A stretch of 64,000 nt of DNA from Auanema rhodensis (lineage: Eukaryota > Nematoda > Chromadorea > Rhabditida > Rhabditidae). Below are positions 1 to 9,171 of this stretch, piece after piece (the stretch's first letter is position 1; the number at the start of each line of letters is the position of its first letter). Both the position numbers and the translations under genes were made by a program. The notes under the pieces are model-generated. The model was given only the letters and a program-made list of their open reading frames with translations. It ran no database searches and was not told the origin of the DNA. The DNA is taken from positions 11,542,131 through 11,606,130 of the forward strand of contig OZ059894.1 of the NCBI GenBank assembly GCA_964057225.1, written 5' to 3'.

Positions 1-298
1 TTGACGTAGAGAATGTTTGTTCCGAAAAACTACAATATTAAACTATAAAAGTAACAAAAGCGTAGAGGCAGCAAAGACATGAATAAACATAAATGTAAAT
101 ACAGAATTACCAGGTAGTACATAAGTATGACAAAAAATTATAAGAAAGCCATGAAAATAGAAGGTTTGTGAACAAATGAGAGGTACATCTTTGATCGTAT
201 AGTCATTTCTAAACCGTTCGTATGCTGCAGCATCGTCATAAGCGTCACTCAAGTTGAATTTCCATGTGTACTACACGATTTTCATTCTTATTGTTACA
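1..298. other. U2 3' flank, left edge of window
   Basis: This is the 298-bp stretch that separates the decayed U2 piece from the U2 3' end in every unit. No gene is recognised in it. A 69-codon reading frame over it is treated as chance. Confidence 0.8.
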
Positions 299-462
299 TT
301 CTTTCCCTGAGGGAATGGGCCGTTCCCGCCAGCAGTGCAAGAGCGGGTCGACCCGTGAGGTGGAGCTAGCAAGCCAGCATCTACCTCAAGTCTCAAAAAT
401 CGGTTAACCTTATTGTGAACCAATGGAACACATATCGAAGGTTAATTCGATAAGAACGATTA
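165..462. repeat. Target-site duplication of element C, left copy (298 bp)
   Basis: It is identical by eye to 1812-2109. It begins in the U2 3' flank at TTTGTGAACAAATG and ends at the fixed insertion point GATTA. It is about five times longer than the 59-bp duplication of the two full-length copies. Confidence 0.85.
299..462 (-). pseudogene. U2 snRNA 3' part (nt 38-201), split by element C
   Basis: The sequence matches U2 from the nucleotide after GTGTAG to the 3' terminal stem, and then stops at 462 where the truncated retrotransposon begins. The first 37 nucleotides and the promoter are absent here. The same bases recur at 1812-2109 as part of a 298-bp target duplication, so a complete U2 still exists next door. 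Confidence 0.9.
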
Positions 463-1811
463 ATGGTTTATTGAATAACTAATGTTATGATACAATAAAT
501 AACCAATAAAAAAGAGCCCAGAATCGGGGAGACGGTATTACCAGTACAACTTAAAACAGCAAGTAATTAAAAAGTACATAATAAGACACATTGCCAACAG
601 AGGCTAAAACGACTCAAGAGTCGGGGGAGTGGGTTAAAAAAAAATGAACAAAAAAAATGAATATTAAAGCAGAACAATGAGAAATCAAGTGCCGCTATGA
701 TCAAACAATTTGAGTGCCTACGGCAATGATGTTAAAAATAAACAACAAAATACATGTACCAATGAAGGTCAGAAAGAAAGAAACAAAAGACAAAATAAGT
801 AATACAAAAAGTAAATACATTACAATCAAATCACAAACAAGTCAATTGATAATTTCTTCTTCATATTGCCTTACACCAGAAACATGTTCCACGTAGATAT
901 TCCTGGCCCACTTGATGGTATCGGCGACGACGAGCTTCTCCATTAGCCGGTTGTAGTGGCTGCTGATCTTGAGTGATCGGAGGGCTTGTCCGTTGAGCGG
1001 GTCCATAGTTCCAAGCATTCCTACGACATACGCTTCTACACTAGTCTTATAACCAAGACATTGGTATTGGCTGGCTATGTCAGCATATTTCCTCTCCTTT
1101 ATCATACGCGCGGCTATCATGGCTTGACGGCGGTTTTCATAGCTCACTGTAACATCAACGATACTACAGTGTTTTGCGTCATGATCGACCACTACTATGT
1201 CAGGTCGGAGTGTACTATTAATGCCAGGAAGAGGCTGGTTAGTGTAAACTTCTCCGTTTTTAGGCTCTGGCAGGGCTTTGATAAGACGGTCCACGATGTT
1301 GTTGTGGCGGAGTTGGATTGCTCTCGTGTGAGAGTGGCAGTGTCCAAGAACATGTGCAGCAGTTTCGTTGGAGTAACTACACCTGCGGCACTGTTTGTTT
1401 CCTTCTCCGTGTCTTCTACAGCCATTGAGCTGGAGAGTATTGAGTCGAGCCTTGTGGATGAATCGCCAATCAGCAAACCGTATGAAATCTCCCTTCGCCA
1501 TAAAGTGATTGGACGCTTTGTTGAGCATTGTGACATCAAAGACTTTCCCTTGATCCGGTTTTTGAAGAAGGATCCGAAGGTCTTTCAGCCATAATGCACG
1601 TCGCAGGCTTCTGTGGCATAGTGAAGGTGTTAACAGTTGGTTGTTTAGATTGAGTTCTAAACCACTTTCGAGGCATGTCCAGTTAGCGTTGATGAGTTTC
1701 TTGAGTTGACGCATCGCTACTCTTACTCTAGTCCAGATGGAGGAAACATCAGATGTTTCGGTGTCGAAAATGCCATCAACGGAACCGTTGTAATATGCAG
1801 CTGTCTCACGA
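463..1811 (-). mobile_element. 5'-truncated U2-targeting non-LTR retrotransposon (copy C)
   Basis: The 1349-bp insertion matches the 3' end of the full-length elements at 29283-32991 and 50432-54158, including the 3' untranslated region and its last bases, where AATAAA lies about 10 nt from the end. The 5' end breaks off inside the coding region at 1808 and is joined through three extra bases (CGA, 1809-1811) to U2 3' flank. Truncation at the 5' end with an intact 3' end is the usual mark of target-primed reverse transcription. Its 3' untranslated sequence resembles copy A more than copy B. Confidence 0.92.
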
Positions 1812-1822
1812 TTTGTGAACAA
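842..1822 (-). pseudogene. C-terminal remnant of R2/NeSL-type retrotransposon protein
   Basis: The frame carries about the last 317 residues of the element protein (from ETAAYYNGSV onward). These include the CCHC zinc motif (C-R-R-C ... H-VLGH-C) and the restriction-like endonuclease with its RPD ... VDVTV core and the following KERKY segment. The zinc fingers and reverse transcriptase are missing. The apparent start MFTNR is read from target DNA beyond the truncation and is an accident of the junction. The endonuclease part is undamaged, but without the RT this copy cannot mobilise itself. Confidence 0.9.
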
Positions 1823-2109
1823 ATGAGAGGTACATCTTTGATCGTATAGTCATTTCTAAACCGTTCGTATGCTGCAGCATCGTCATAAGCGTCACTCAAG
1901 TTGAATTTCCATGTGTACTACACGATTTTCATTCTTATTGTTACATTCTTTCCCTGAGGGAATGGGCCGTTCCCGCCAGCAGTGCAAGAGCGGGTCGACC
2001 CGTGAGGTGGAGCTAGCAAGCCAGCATCTACCTCAAGTCTCAAAAATCGGTTAACCTTATTGTGAACCAATGGAACACATATCGAAGGTTAATTCGATAA
2101 GAACGATTA
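1812..2109. repeat. Target-site duplication of element C, right copy (298 bp)
   Basis: This right-hand copy keeps the complete neighbouring U2 gene whole. Its left end leaves only 134 bp of U2 3' flank at 1812-1945. Confidence 0.85.
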
Positions 2110-2146
2110 CTACACTTTGATCTTAGCCAAAAGGCCGAGAAGCGAT
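1946..2146 (-). ncRNA. U2: U2 spliceosomal snRNA
   Basis: U2 snRNA pairs with the intron branch site in the spliceosome. On the minus strand the gene starts ATCGCTTCTCGGCCTTTTGG, continues into the branch-point recognition stretch GTGTAGTA (nt 33-39 region), and has an Sm-binding site GATTTTTGA at about nt 101-109. The 3' stem-loops follow, including the CACTGCTG ... CGGGAACGG arm. The last short hairpin, TTCCC-TCA-GGGAA, is taken as the 3' end; that end is approximate. The copy is uninterrupted, because the neighbouring truncated retrotransposon duplicated the target. It serves as the reference copy for the others. Confidence 0.96.
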
Positions 2147-2589
2147 ACAGCATAGCCATGAGTATCAAAGACATCAAGCAAATGTATCGTACTTGTTACG
2201 AGTGCACTCTCTCATTTGAATATAAAAGTGTGGTTTGACAATCTTGACTGTACAGGTCATAAATGGCTCATATAAACTGTGGATTTACTCAACTTTTGGA
2301 CTTATTTTTTTCTTATTCGAAGCGCTGCACTTTTTTCTATTCTTTTTATTCAAATACTTGTATATAGTTTTATATGTACGGTTGCAAAGTTTCCGAATAT
2401 TTTATATATTTTTATACAATAATTAGGAGAAGGTTAATACAATGAAATCTCCCAACTTTACAGTGTTTGTATTGCTTACAGTATCTAGAACAACCACTCT
2501 TGTAATATTAGAGCACATATCAATCAACAACTTTTTCTAGTTATCAAAGCTTTTTTATTTCTTCAAGATATTTCAAATAAAATATAAAA
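2147..2589 (-). promoter_or_regulatory. U2 5' flank / 5S-a 3' flank (443 bp)
   Basis: This stretch must hold the U2 promoter. It is AT-rich with a T-rich block and has no convincing coding sequence. It repeats unchanged upstream of every U2 in the window, including the two split ones. No nematode proximal sequence element could be assigned by eye. A T run (TTTTATATTT on the minus strand) directly after the 5S-a 3' end at 2580-2589 is a likely Pol III terminator. Confidence 0.5.
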
Positions 2590-2707
2590 GCTTACGACAC
2601 CCGGGATTCCCAAGCCGTCTCCGATCCAAGTACTAACCGGGCCCAACGTTGCTTGACTTGCCAGATCGGACGGGATGGCGTACTTTCAACGTGGTATGGT
2701 CGTAAGC
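2590..2707 (-). rRNA. 5S: 5S rRNA, copy a, unit 1
   Basis: 5S rRNA is the Pol III-transcribed RNA of the large ribosomal subunit. The minus strand reads GCTTACGACCATACC ... and ends ... GGGTGTCGTAAGC, 118 nt, with complementary ends forming helix I. The internal control region (CCGTCCGATCTGGCAAGT and the later GTTAGTACTTGGATCGGAGA) is intact. A TTTT run follows immediately. The ACGCCATCCCG and CTGGCAAGT blocks are nematode-like. This is the reference for the other copies. Confidence 0.97.
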
Positions 2708-2949
2708 AATGTTATATTCTTCATTATCAGTTATATCACTCTAAATCTTGTTGTTAATAGTTAGGACCACAAAGAAAACAACAGGAACAGTAACAAATGA
2801 AATGCCCAAACTTTACAGTGTTCGAGTTATTTACAGTATCTAAGACTACCTCTGTCGTGTTATTAGAGCAAACATTCGATTAACAACAACTTTTTTTTAG
2901 TTATCAAAGCTTTTTTATTTCTTCAAAAAATTTCAAATAAAATATAAAA

Positions 2950-3067
2950 GCTTACGACACCCGGGATTCCCAAGCCGTCTCCGATCCAAGTACTAACCGG
3001 GCCCAACGTTGCTTGACTTGCCAGATCGGACGGGATGGCGTACTTTCAACGTGGTATGGTCGTAAGC
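2950..3067 (-). rRNA. 5S: 5S rRNA, copy b, unit 1
   Basis: This is the upstream member of the pair, 360 bp from copy a and the same in the gene body. The flanks have diverged, so the pair arose by an older duplication of a module of about 360 bp. Confidence 0.97.
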
Positions 3068-4406
3068 AATGTCATATTCTTCATTATCAGTTATATCACT
3101 CTAAATCTTGTTGTTAATAGATACGACCACAAAGAAAACAACAGGAACAGTAACAATAACAAAAAAAATTTTTTTTTCACCTATGTGTCTAAAGGTTAGC
3201 CATGTATCCGTTTATATATATATATATATATATATATATCAACAGTAAAAAGTCCAATCAAGAGAGAAATTTTTTCAACACATAGTTGTTTTTTTTTTAA
3301 ATATCATTGTTTTTCCTCATAACTCGGTTTAAACTCGTTCTAACCCGTTGAAATACGTCTAGAAAGTCTTTATAACATGCATATGTATGATAGAACTTCA
3401 TATTTATTGTAATAGAAAATTTTATTTTCAGACGTCTTGGTTAACAATGATATGTTTTACCCCCTTATAATTTTTATCATAATGTTCCTTATACGGAACG
3501 CTCAATGAAACTTGCTTCCAGAAAAATTTCTTTCTATTTTTTCTTCATATGTACGTAGATACTATAGAGAACTATGATAGAAAACTTTAACATTCACGAA
3601 ATCATCATTTCTCATTACGCTACGGAGGTTTAAAAAGCTGTGTTTTACCTTATAATAGACCGGAAAACCCTTGTGTTAAAACTGGACCGTTTTTACACAT
3701 ATAAAAATGTCCCGTATTCGGGACCCTAATGTAACTTTTGATTCCCTATATTTTTTTTCATGAAATTTACAATCTACTGTAGAAAGAAGAATTATTTTTA
3801 TAAAAACTGTAAATTTTTGAAAAATGAAAACAAAACGAAAACAAAAACAACTTTTTTTTGAACATTTTCTCACACAAGGGTCCCCCCTTACCTACTTTTT
3901 TTCTCATTACTCGTTTCAACCTCATCCGATCACTCTGCAAACATGTTTAATCGTTCTAACTTGTTGAAATACGTCTTAAAAGTCTAAACAACATGCATAT
4001 GCATAATAGAAACCACCCGAATAGGCCCCCACGCACTAAACGAGATATATACATTACCAGTATAGTAATAGAACACATATTGAAGATTAATTCGATAAGA
4101 ACAATTTATTGACGTAGAGAATGTTTGTTCCGAAAAACTACAATATTAAACTATAAAAGTAACAAAAGCGTAGAGGCAGCAAAGACATGAATAAACATAA
4201 ATGTAAATACAGAATTACCAGGTAGTACATAAGTATGACAAAAAATTATAAGAAAGCCATGAAAATAGAAGGTTTGTGAACAAATGAGAGGTACATCTTT
4301 GATCGTATAGTCATTTCTAAACCGTTCGTATGCTGCAGCATCGTCATAAGCTTCACTCAAGTTGAATTTCCATGTGTACTACACGATTTTCATTCTTATT
4401 GTTACA
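3068..4406. other. Intergenic spacer, unit 1 (short TA form)
   Basis: No gene is supported. It holds a (TA)13.5 tract at 3213-3239, an inverted repeat GTCCCG-TATT-CGGGAC near 3707-3722, and a direct repeat of about 60 bp (3335-3395 and 3951-4012) that contains an ATGCATATG palindrome-like core. A decayed U2 fragment lies at 4067-4108. Several homopolymer A and T runs follow the TA tract. Confidence 0.8.
4067..4108 (-). pseudogene. Decayed U2 fragment, unit 1
   Basis: Forty-odd bases match U2 nt 38 to about 79, with four substitutions, all G-to-A or C-to-T transitions on the plus strand. The match ends at the same nucleotide where retrotransposons enter U2. The equivalent piece is present in every complete spacer of the window. 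Confidence 0.75.
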
Positions 4407-4607
4407 TTCTTTCCCTGAGGGAATGGGCCGTTCCCGCCAGCAGTGCAAGAGCGGGTCGACCCGTGAGGTGGAGCTAGCAAGCCAGCATCTACCTCAAGTC
4501 TCAAAAATCGGTTAACCTTATTGTGAACCAATGGAACACATATCGAAGGTTAATTCGATAAGAACGATTACTACACTTTGATCTTAGCCAAAAGGCCGAG
4601 AAGCGAT
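4407..4607 (-). ncRNA. U2: U2 snRNA, unit 2
   Basis: Complete copy with branch-point sequence and Sm site. About 50 bp beyond its 3' end the flank carries the G-to-T variant AAGCTTCACT (near 4352), shared only with the flank of the U2 at 21690. Confidence 0.95.
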
Positions 4608-5050
4608 ACAGCATAGCCATGAGTATCAAAGACATCAAGCAAATGTATCGTACTTGTTACGAGTGCACTCTCTCATTTGAATATAAAAGTGTGGTTTGAC
4701 AATCTTGACTGTACAGGTCATAAATGGCTCATATAAACTGTGGATTTACTCAACTTTTGGACTTATTTTTTTCTTATTCGAAGCGCTGCACTTTTTTCTA
4801 TTCTTTTTATTCAAATACTTGTATATAGTTTTATATGTACGGTTGCAAAGTTTCCGAATATTTTATATATTTTTATACAATAATTAGGAGAAGGTTAATA
4901 CAATGAAATCTCCCAACTTTACAGTGTTTGTATTGCTTACAGTATCTAGAACAACCACTCTTGTAATATTAGAGCACATATCAATCAACAACTTTTTCTA
5001 GTTATCAAAGCTTTTTTATTTCTTCAAGATATTTCAAATAAAATATAAAA

Positions 5051-5168
5051 GCTTACGACACCCGGGATTCCCAAGCCGTCTCCGATCCAAGTACTAACCG
5101 GGCCCAACGTTGCTTGACTTGCCAGATCGGACGGGATGGCGTACTTTCAACGTGGTATGGTCGTAAGC
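5051..5168 (-). rRNA. 5S: 5S rRNA, copy a, unit 2
   Basis: Complete 118-nt copy, followed by the TTTT run. Confidence 0.96.
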
Positions 5169-5410
5169 AATGTTATATTCTTCATTATCAGTTATATCAC
5201 TCTAAATCTTGTTGTTAATAGTTAGGACCACAAAGAAAACAACAGGAACAGTAACAAATGAAATGCCCAAACTTTACAGTGTTCGAGTTATTTACAGTAT
5301 CTAAGACTACCTCTGTCGTGTTATTAGAGCAAACATTCGATTAACAACAACTTTTTTTTAGTTATCAAAGCTTTTTTATTTCTTCAAAAAATTTCAAATA
5401 AAATATAAAA

Positions 5411-5528
5411 GCTTACGACACCCGGGATTCCCAAGCCGTCTCCGATCCAAGTACTAACCGGGCCCAACGTTGCTTGACTTGCCAGATCGGACGGGATGGC
5501 GTACTTTCAACGTGGTATGGTCGTAAGC
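5411..5528 (-). rRNA. 5S: 5S rRNA, copy b, unit 2
   Basis: Complete 118-nt copy with intact internal promoter. Confidence 0.96.
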
Positions 5529-5670
5529 AATGTCATATTCTTCATTATCAGTTATATCACTCTAAATCTTGTTGTTAATAGATACGACCACAAAGAAAAC
5601 AACAGGAACAGTAACAATAACAAAAAAAATTTTTTTTTCACCTATGTGTCTAAAGGTTAGCCATGTATCC

Positions 5671-5716
<46 letters not shown>

Positions 5717-6881
5717 ACAGTAAAAAGTCCAATCAAGAGAGAAATTTTTTCAACACATAGTTGTTTTTTTTTTAAATATCATTGTTTTTCCTCATAACTC
5801 GGTTTAAACTCGTTCTAACCCGTTGAAATACGTCTAGAAAGTCTTTATAACATGCATATGTATGATAGAACTTCATATTTATTGTAATAGAAAATTTTAT
5901 TTTCAGACGTCTTGGTTAACAATGATATGTTTTACCCCCTTATAATTTTTATCATAATGTTCCTTATACGGAACGCTCAATGAAACTTGCTTCCAGAAAA
6001 ATTTCTTTCTATTTTTTCTTCATATGTACGTAGATACTATAGAGAACTATGATAGAAAACTTTAACATTCACGAAATCATCATTTCTCATTACGCTACGG
6101 AGGTTTAAAAAGCTGTGTTTTACCTTATAATAGACCGGAAAACCCTTGTGTTAAAACTGGACCGTTTTTACACATATAAAAATGTCCCGTATTCGGGACC
6201 CTAATGTAACTTTTGATTCCCTATATTTTTTTTCATGAAATTTACAATCTACTGTAGAAAGAAGAATTATTTTTATAAAAACTGTAAATTTTTGAAAAAT
6301 GAAAACAAAACGAAAACAAAAACAACTTTTTTTTGAACATTTTCTCACACAAGGGTCCCCCCTTACCTACTTTTTTTCTCATTACTCGTTTCAACCTCAT
6401 CCGATCACTCTGCAAACATGTTTAATCGTTCTAACTTGTTGAAATACGTCTTAAAAGTCTAAACAACATGCATATGCATAATAGAAACCACCCGAATAGG
6501 CCCCCACGCACTAAACGAGATATATACATTACCAGTATAGTAATAGAACACATATTGAAGATTAATTCGATAAGAACAATTTATTGACGTAGAGAATGTT
6601 TGTTCCGAAAAACTACAATATTAAACTATAAAAGTAACAAAAGCGTAGAGGCAGCAAAGACATGAATAAACATAAATGTAAATACAGAATTACCAGGTAG
6701 TACATAAGTATGACAAAAAATTATAAGAAAGCCATGAAAATAGAAGGTTTGTGAACAAATGAGAGGTACATCTTTGATCGTATAGTCATTTCTAAACCGT
6801 TCGTATGCTGCAGCATCGTCATAAGCGTCACTCAAGTTGAATTTCCATGTGTACTACACGATTTTCATTCTTATTGTTACA
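5529..6881. other. Intergenic spacer, unit 2
   Basis: Same contents as the unit 1 spacer. The TA tract is 41 bp (5674-5714) and the decayed U2 fragment lies at 6542-6583. Confidence 0.8.
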
Positions 6882-7082
6882 TTCTTTCCCTGAGGGAATG
6901 GGCCGTTCCCGCCAGCAGTGCAAGAGCGGGTCGACCCGTGAGGTGGAGCTAGCAAGCCAGCATCTACCTCAAGTCTCAAAAATCGGTTAACCTTATTGTG
7001 AACCAATGGAACACATATCGAAGGTTAATTCGATAAGAACGATTACTACACTTTGATCTTAGCCAAAAGGCCGAGAAGCGAT
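6882..7082 (-). ncRNA. U2: U2 snRNA, unit 3
   Basis: Complete copy, downstream of the unit that received the Gypsy element. Confidence 0.95.
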
Positions 7083-7525
7083 ACAGCATAGCCATGAGTA
7101 TCAAAGACATCAAGCAAATGTATCGTACTTGTTACGAGTGCACTCTCTCATTTGAATATAAAAGTGTGGTTTGACAATCTTGACTGTACAGGTCATAAAT
7201 GGCTCATATAAACTGTGGATTTACTCAACTTTTGGACTTATTTTTTTCTTATTCGAAGCGCTGCACTTTTTTCTATTCTTTTTATTCAAATACTTGTATA
7301 TAGTTTTATATGTACGGTTGCAAAGTTTCCGAATATTTTATATATTTTTATACAATAATTAGGAGAAGGTTAATACAATGAAATCTCCCAACTTTACAGT
7401 GTTTGTATTGCTTACAGTATCTAGAACAACCACTCTTGTAATATTAGAGCACATATCAATCAACAACTTTTTCTAGTTATCAAAGCTTTTTTATTTCTTC
7501 AAGATATTTCAAATAAAATATAAAA

Positions 7526-7643
7526 GCTTACGACACCCGGGATTCCCAAGCCGTCTCCGATCCAAGTACTAACCGGGCCCAACGTTGCTTGACTTGCCAG
7601 ATCGGACGGGATGGCGTACTTTCAACGTGGTATGGTCGTAAGC
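7526..7643 (-). rRNA. 5S: 5S rRNA, copy a, unit 3 (Gypsy element at -60)
   Basis: The gene body is intact, but native upstream sequence is kept only to -60. Beyond it lies the 3' LTR of the 12.3-kb element. Since 5S promoters are mostly internal it may still be transcribed. Confidence 0.95.
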
Positions 7644-7698
7644 AATGTTATATTCTTCATTATCAGTTATATCACTCTAAATCTTGTTGTTAATAGTT

Positions 7699-7703
7699 AG
7701 GAC
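7699..7703. repeat. Target-site duplication AGGAC, left copy
   Basis: The five bases AGGAC adjoin the left LTR and recur after the right LTR at 20046-20050. In uninterrupted units they occur once, in TTAGGACCACAAAG. A 3-bp reading (AGG, with AC assigned to the LTR) is possible but fits the primer-binding site less well. Confidence 0.85.
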
Positions 7704-8119
7704 GTTCCATTTAGATTCCCAATGGTTCCAAGTTGAGATATCCAAACAGACTATGAGACGATGAGTATGATTTTAAATATAAGTGTGTAATGTAAGGTGA
7801 AATAAGAAACAAGAGATGAAATATATAAAGGTTTATTGTTCGCATTATAATATAATTATACAAAGATTAAAGCTAGAGTTAAGAAAGAGAATATAAAGAA
7901 GATAAAGAGAAAGTAAGATAATGAGATAATGAGATGCCTGAGTCTTGAGGACTCAGGTTTATATATCCATACAACTCCTACTCAGTTTACACAAATTGTT
8001 ACAAAGCTTATAAAAAGTGCATCTAGAATATTCTCAGAATTGCTTAAAAACTATCTGCATTAGTTTAATAATAGCAGCTGCCATGGTCAGCTGCTTTCCT
8101 TTGAGATATGTATGTAACA
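7704..8119 (-). repeat. 3' LTR of the Gypsy-type element
   Basis: Left-hand 416-bp LTR, the 3' LTR in element orientation. It starts TGTTAC and ends GGAAC on the minus strand. It holds a polyadenylation signal AATAAA (7832-7837) and a perfect 8-bp inverted repeat CCTGAGTC-TTGAG-GACTCAGG (7937-7957) beside TATATAAA (7958-7965). The polypurine tract before it is weak (TTGGGGCA). Confidence 0.93.
7832..7837 (-). terminator. Polyadenylation signal in 3' LTR
   Basis: AATAAA on the minus strand, about 120 nt downstream of the TATA box within the LTR, the expected place for the R region end. Confidence 0.6.
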
Positions 8120-8323
8120 TGCCCCAACGGATACAAGTCAGCTGACCTCAGCTGTTATATGCAAATAATAATTAAGAGAGAAAAATAAAAAATAAAATAA
8201 AAAAAAATAATAAAATGGCATGAGATAAAGCAAAATTTTTTTTTTTTTTCAACAAACTATTGATAAAGAGAAAAATTTTAAGAGATAGAATTTTATAAAT
8301 GATTTAAACCTTTCCTCTCTTCT
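8120..8323. other. Noncoding stretch between accessory ORF and 3' LTR
   Basis: Contains A-rich and T-rich runs (T15-class run near 8237-8249) and CAGCTG motifs also found in the LTR. No gene is seen. Confidence 0.6.
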
Positions 8324-9007
8324 TTAATCCGCCAGTTGGTCAATTTCCTGGATCATTTCCGTCATTGATGCTAGTCCAAGCAGCTCCATTGTTCTGATGG
8401 TTTGGCTAACTGCTTTTGCCTTACTTTTTGATGCGGACGTGTTGGTAGTCCTTTTTGTCAGTAGTTTTTCGATTACTACTGATAGGTCTTGCCCTATCTC
8501 TATCCACGATGCTTCTTCTTCGGTTCCGCTATTTCCTACAGCTTGTTGTGTCATCTGTGTTGTCCACGTCGGCATTGCTTTGTAGATGTCAGCTGTGGTC
8601 TGCGTTCTGGCGGGTTGTCCCAGCATTATGTGTCGGATTCTGTTCTCTTTCTGGCTGAGAGAACATCCTTCTGTCCATTTCTTTTGATGCTGGCGAAGCT
8701 CCTTCAGATCGTTTTCCTTATAGTTTTTGGTTTTCTCCTCCAATAGTTCCATCATAAATAGGATGTGCTGTGTCTTCTTTTCCAATTTGCTCGTTTGGAG
8801 GCTTATTATTGGTCCTAAGTTGGGCTTCATGCAGTTGATAGGTAGAAGACCTTCACGGAGGTTTTCTACCTCTATCCATTCTTGTTCAATAGTGGTCGCT
8901 AGAGGGACCAGTGGTGTTGGAGTTGCGAGGAATGTAGAGAGTGTGACGTTGGCGAGAGAGGAGGTCATTTTGAGTAAGAAAAGTGTTATTGAATTTTTCT
9001 CTATCAA
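8324..9007 (-). CDS. Accessory ORF of the Gypsy-type element (227 aa), function unknown
   Basis: An intact 227-codon frame lies between the pol stop and the 3' LTR, the place where retroviruses usually carry env or accessory genes. The product is not recognised. It is mostly hydrophilic, with a Leu/Lys/Glu-rich stretch around residues 75-110 that may form a coiled coil and a Ser/Thr/Lys-rich segment near residues 180-200. It has no obvious signal peptide or membrane span, so it is not an Env. Translation could begin at Met1 or at Met14 (MTSS). Expression would need a spliced or subgenomic RNA, because 164 bp and a stop separate it from the polyprotein. The frame is as undamaged as the polyprotein, which argues that it is used. 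Confidence 0.65.
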   Translation of the reverse strand: MIEKNSITLFLLKMTSSLANVTLSTFLATPTPLVPLATTIEQEWIEVENLREGLLPINCMKPNLGPIISLQTSKLEKKTQHILFMMELLEEKTKNYKENDLKELRQHQKKWTEGCSLSQKENRIRHIMLGQPARTQTTADIYKAMPTWTTQMTQQAVGNSGTEEEASWIEIGQDLSVVIEKLLTKRTTNTSASKSKAKAVSQTIRTMELLGLASMTEMIQEIDQLAD

Positions 9008-9171
9008 AATTTTCTCTTTATATAGTTTGTTTTTCAGTGATTGTTACAATTTGTTAAAATTAAAGGATAGAAATTAGAATTTCGGTGGTTTTTGATCTAT
9101 GTCTTATGTTTAATGTACTATACGAAAGAAAGAAAAATTATTTTTACAATTCTACGATTTTTGTTAGTTAA
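9008..9171. other. Gap between polyprotein stop and accessory ORF
   Basis: 164 AT-rich bases. No Pol III or coding signal is seen; it could hold a splice acceptor for the accessory ORF. Confidence 0.4.

Noticed and set aside
43-252. 69-codon frame MSDAYDDAAAYERF... repeated on the minus strand in every unit
   Set aside because: It lies in the U2 3' flank, has no recognisable domain, and is conserved only as much as the surrounding non-coding repeat. Concerted evolution explains its recurrence.
986-1594. 202-codon plus-strand frame over the non-LTR element (also at 29805 and 50972)
   Set aside because: It is antisense to the endonuclease-coding part and has no domain; it is a shadow of codon structure on the other strand.
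2235-2426. 63-codon hydrophobic frame on the plus strand in every unit (MTILTVQVING...)
   Set aside because: It is a Phe/Leu/Tyr-rich translation of T-rich U2 promoter DNA, and looks coding only because the unit is repeated.
3676-3873. 65-codon frame MRKCSKKSCFC... in every spacer
   Set aside because: It overlaps homopolymer A/T runs, has no homology that I recognise, and no start context or splice signals.
3068-4406. Possible SL RNA, U1, U4, U5 or U6 gene in the long spacer
   Set aside because: None of their conserved 5' ends or core motifs was found on either strand by eye.
5569-5760. Frames with Tyr-Ile repeats in the spacers
   Set aside because: They are translations of the (TA)n microsatellite and change length with it.
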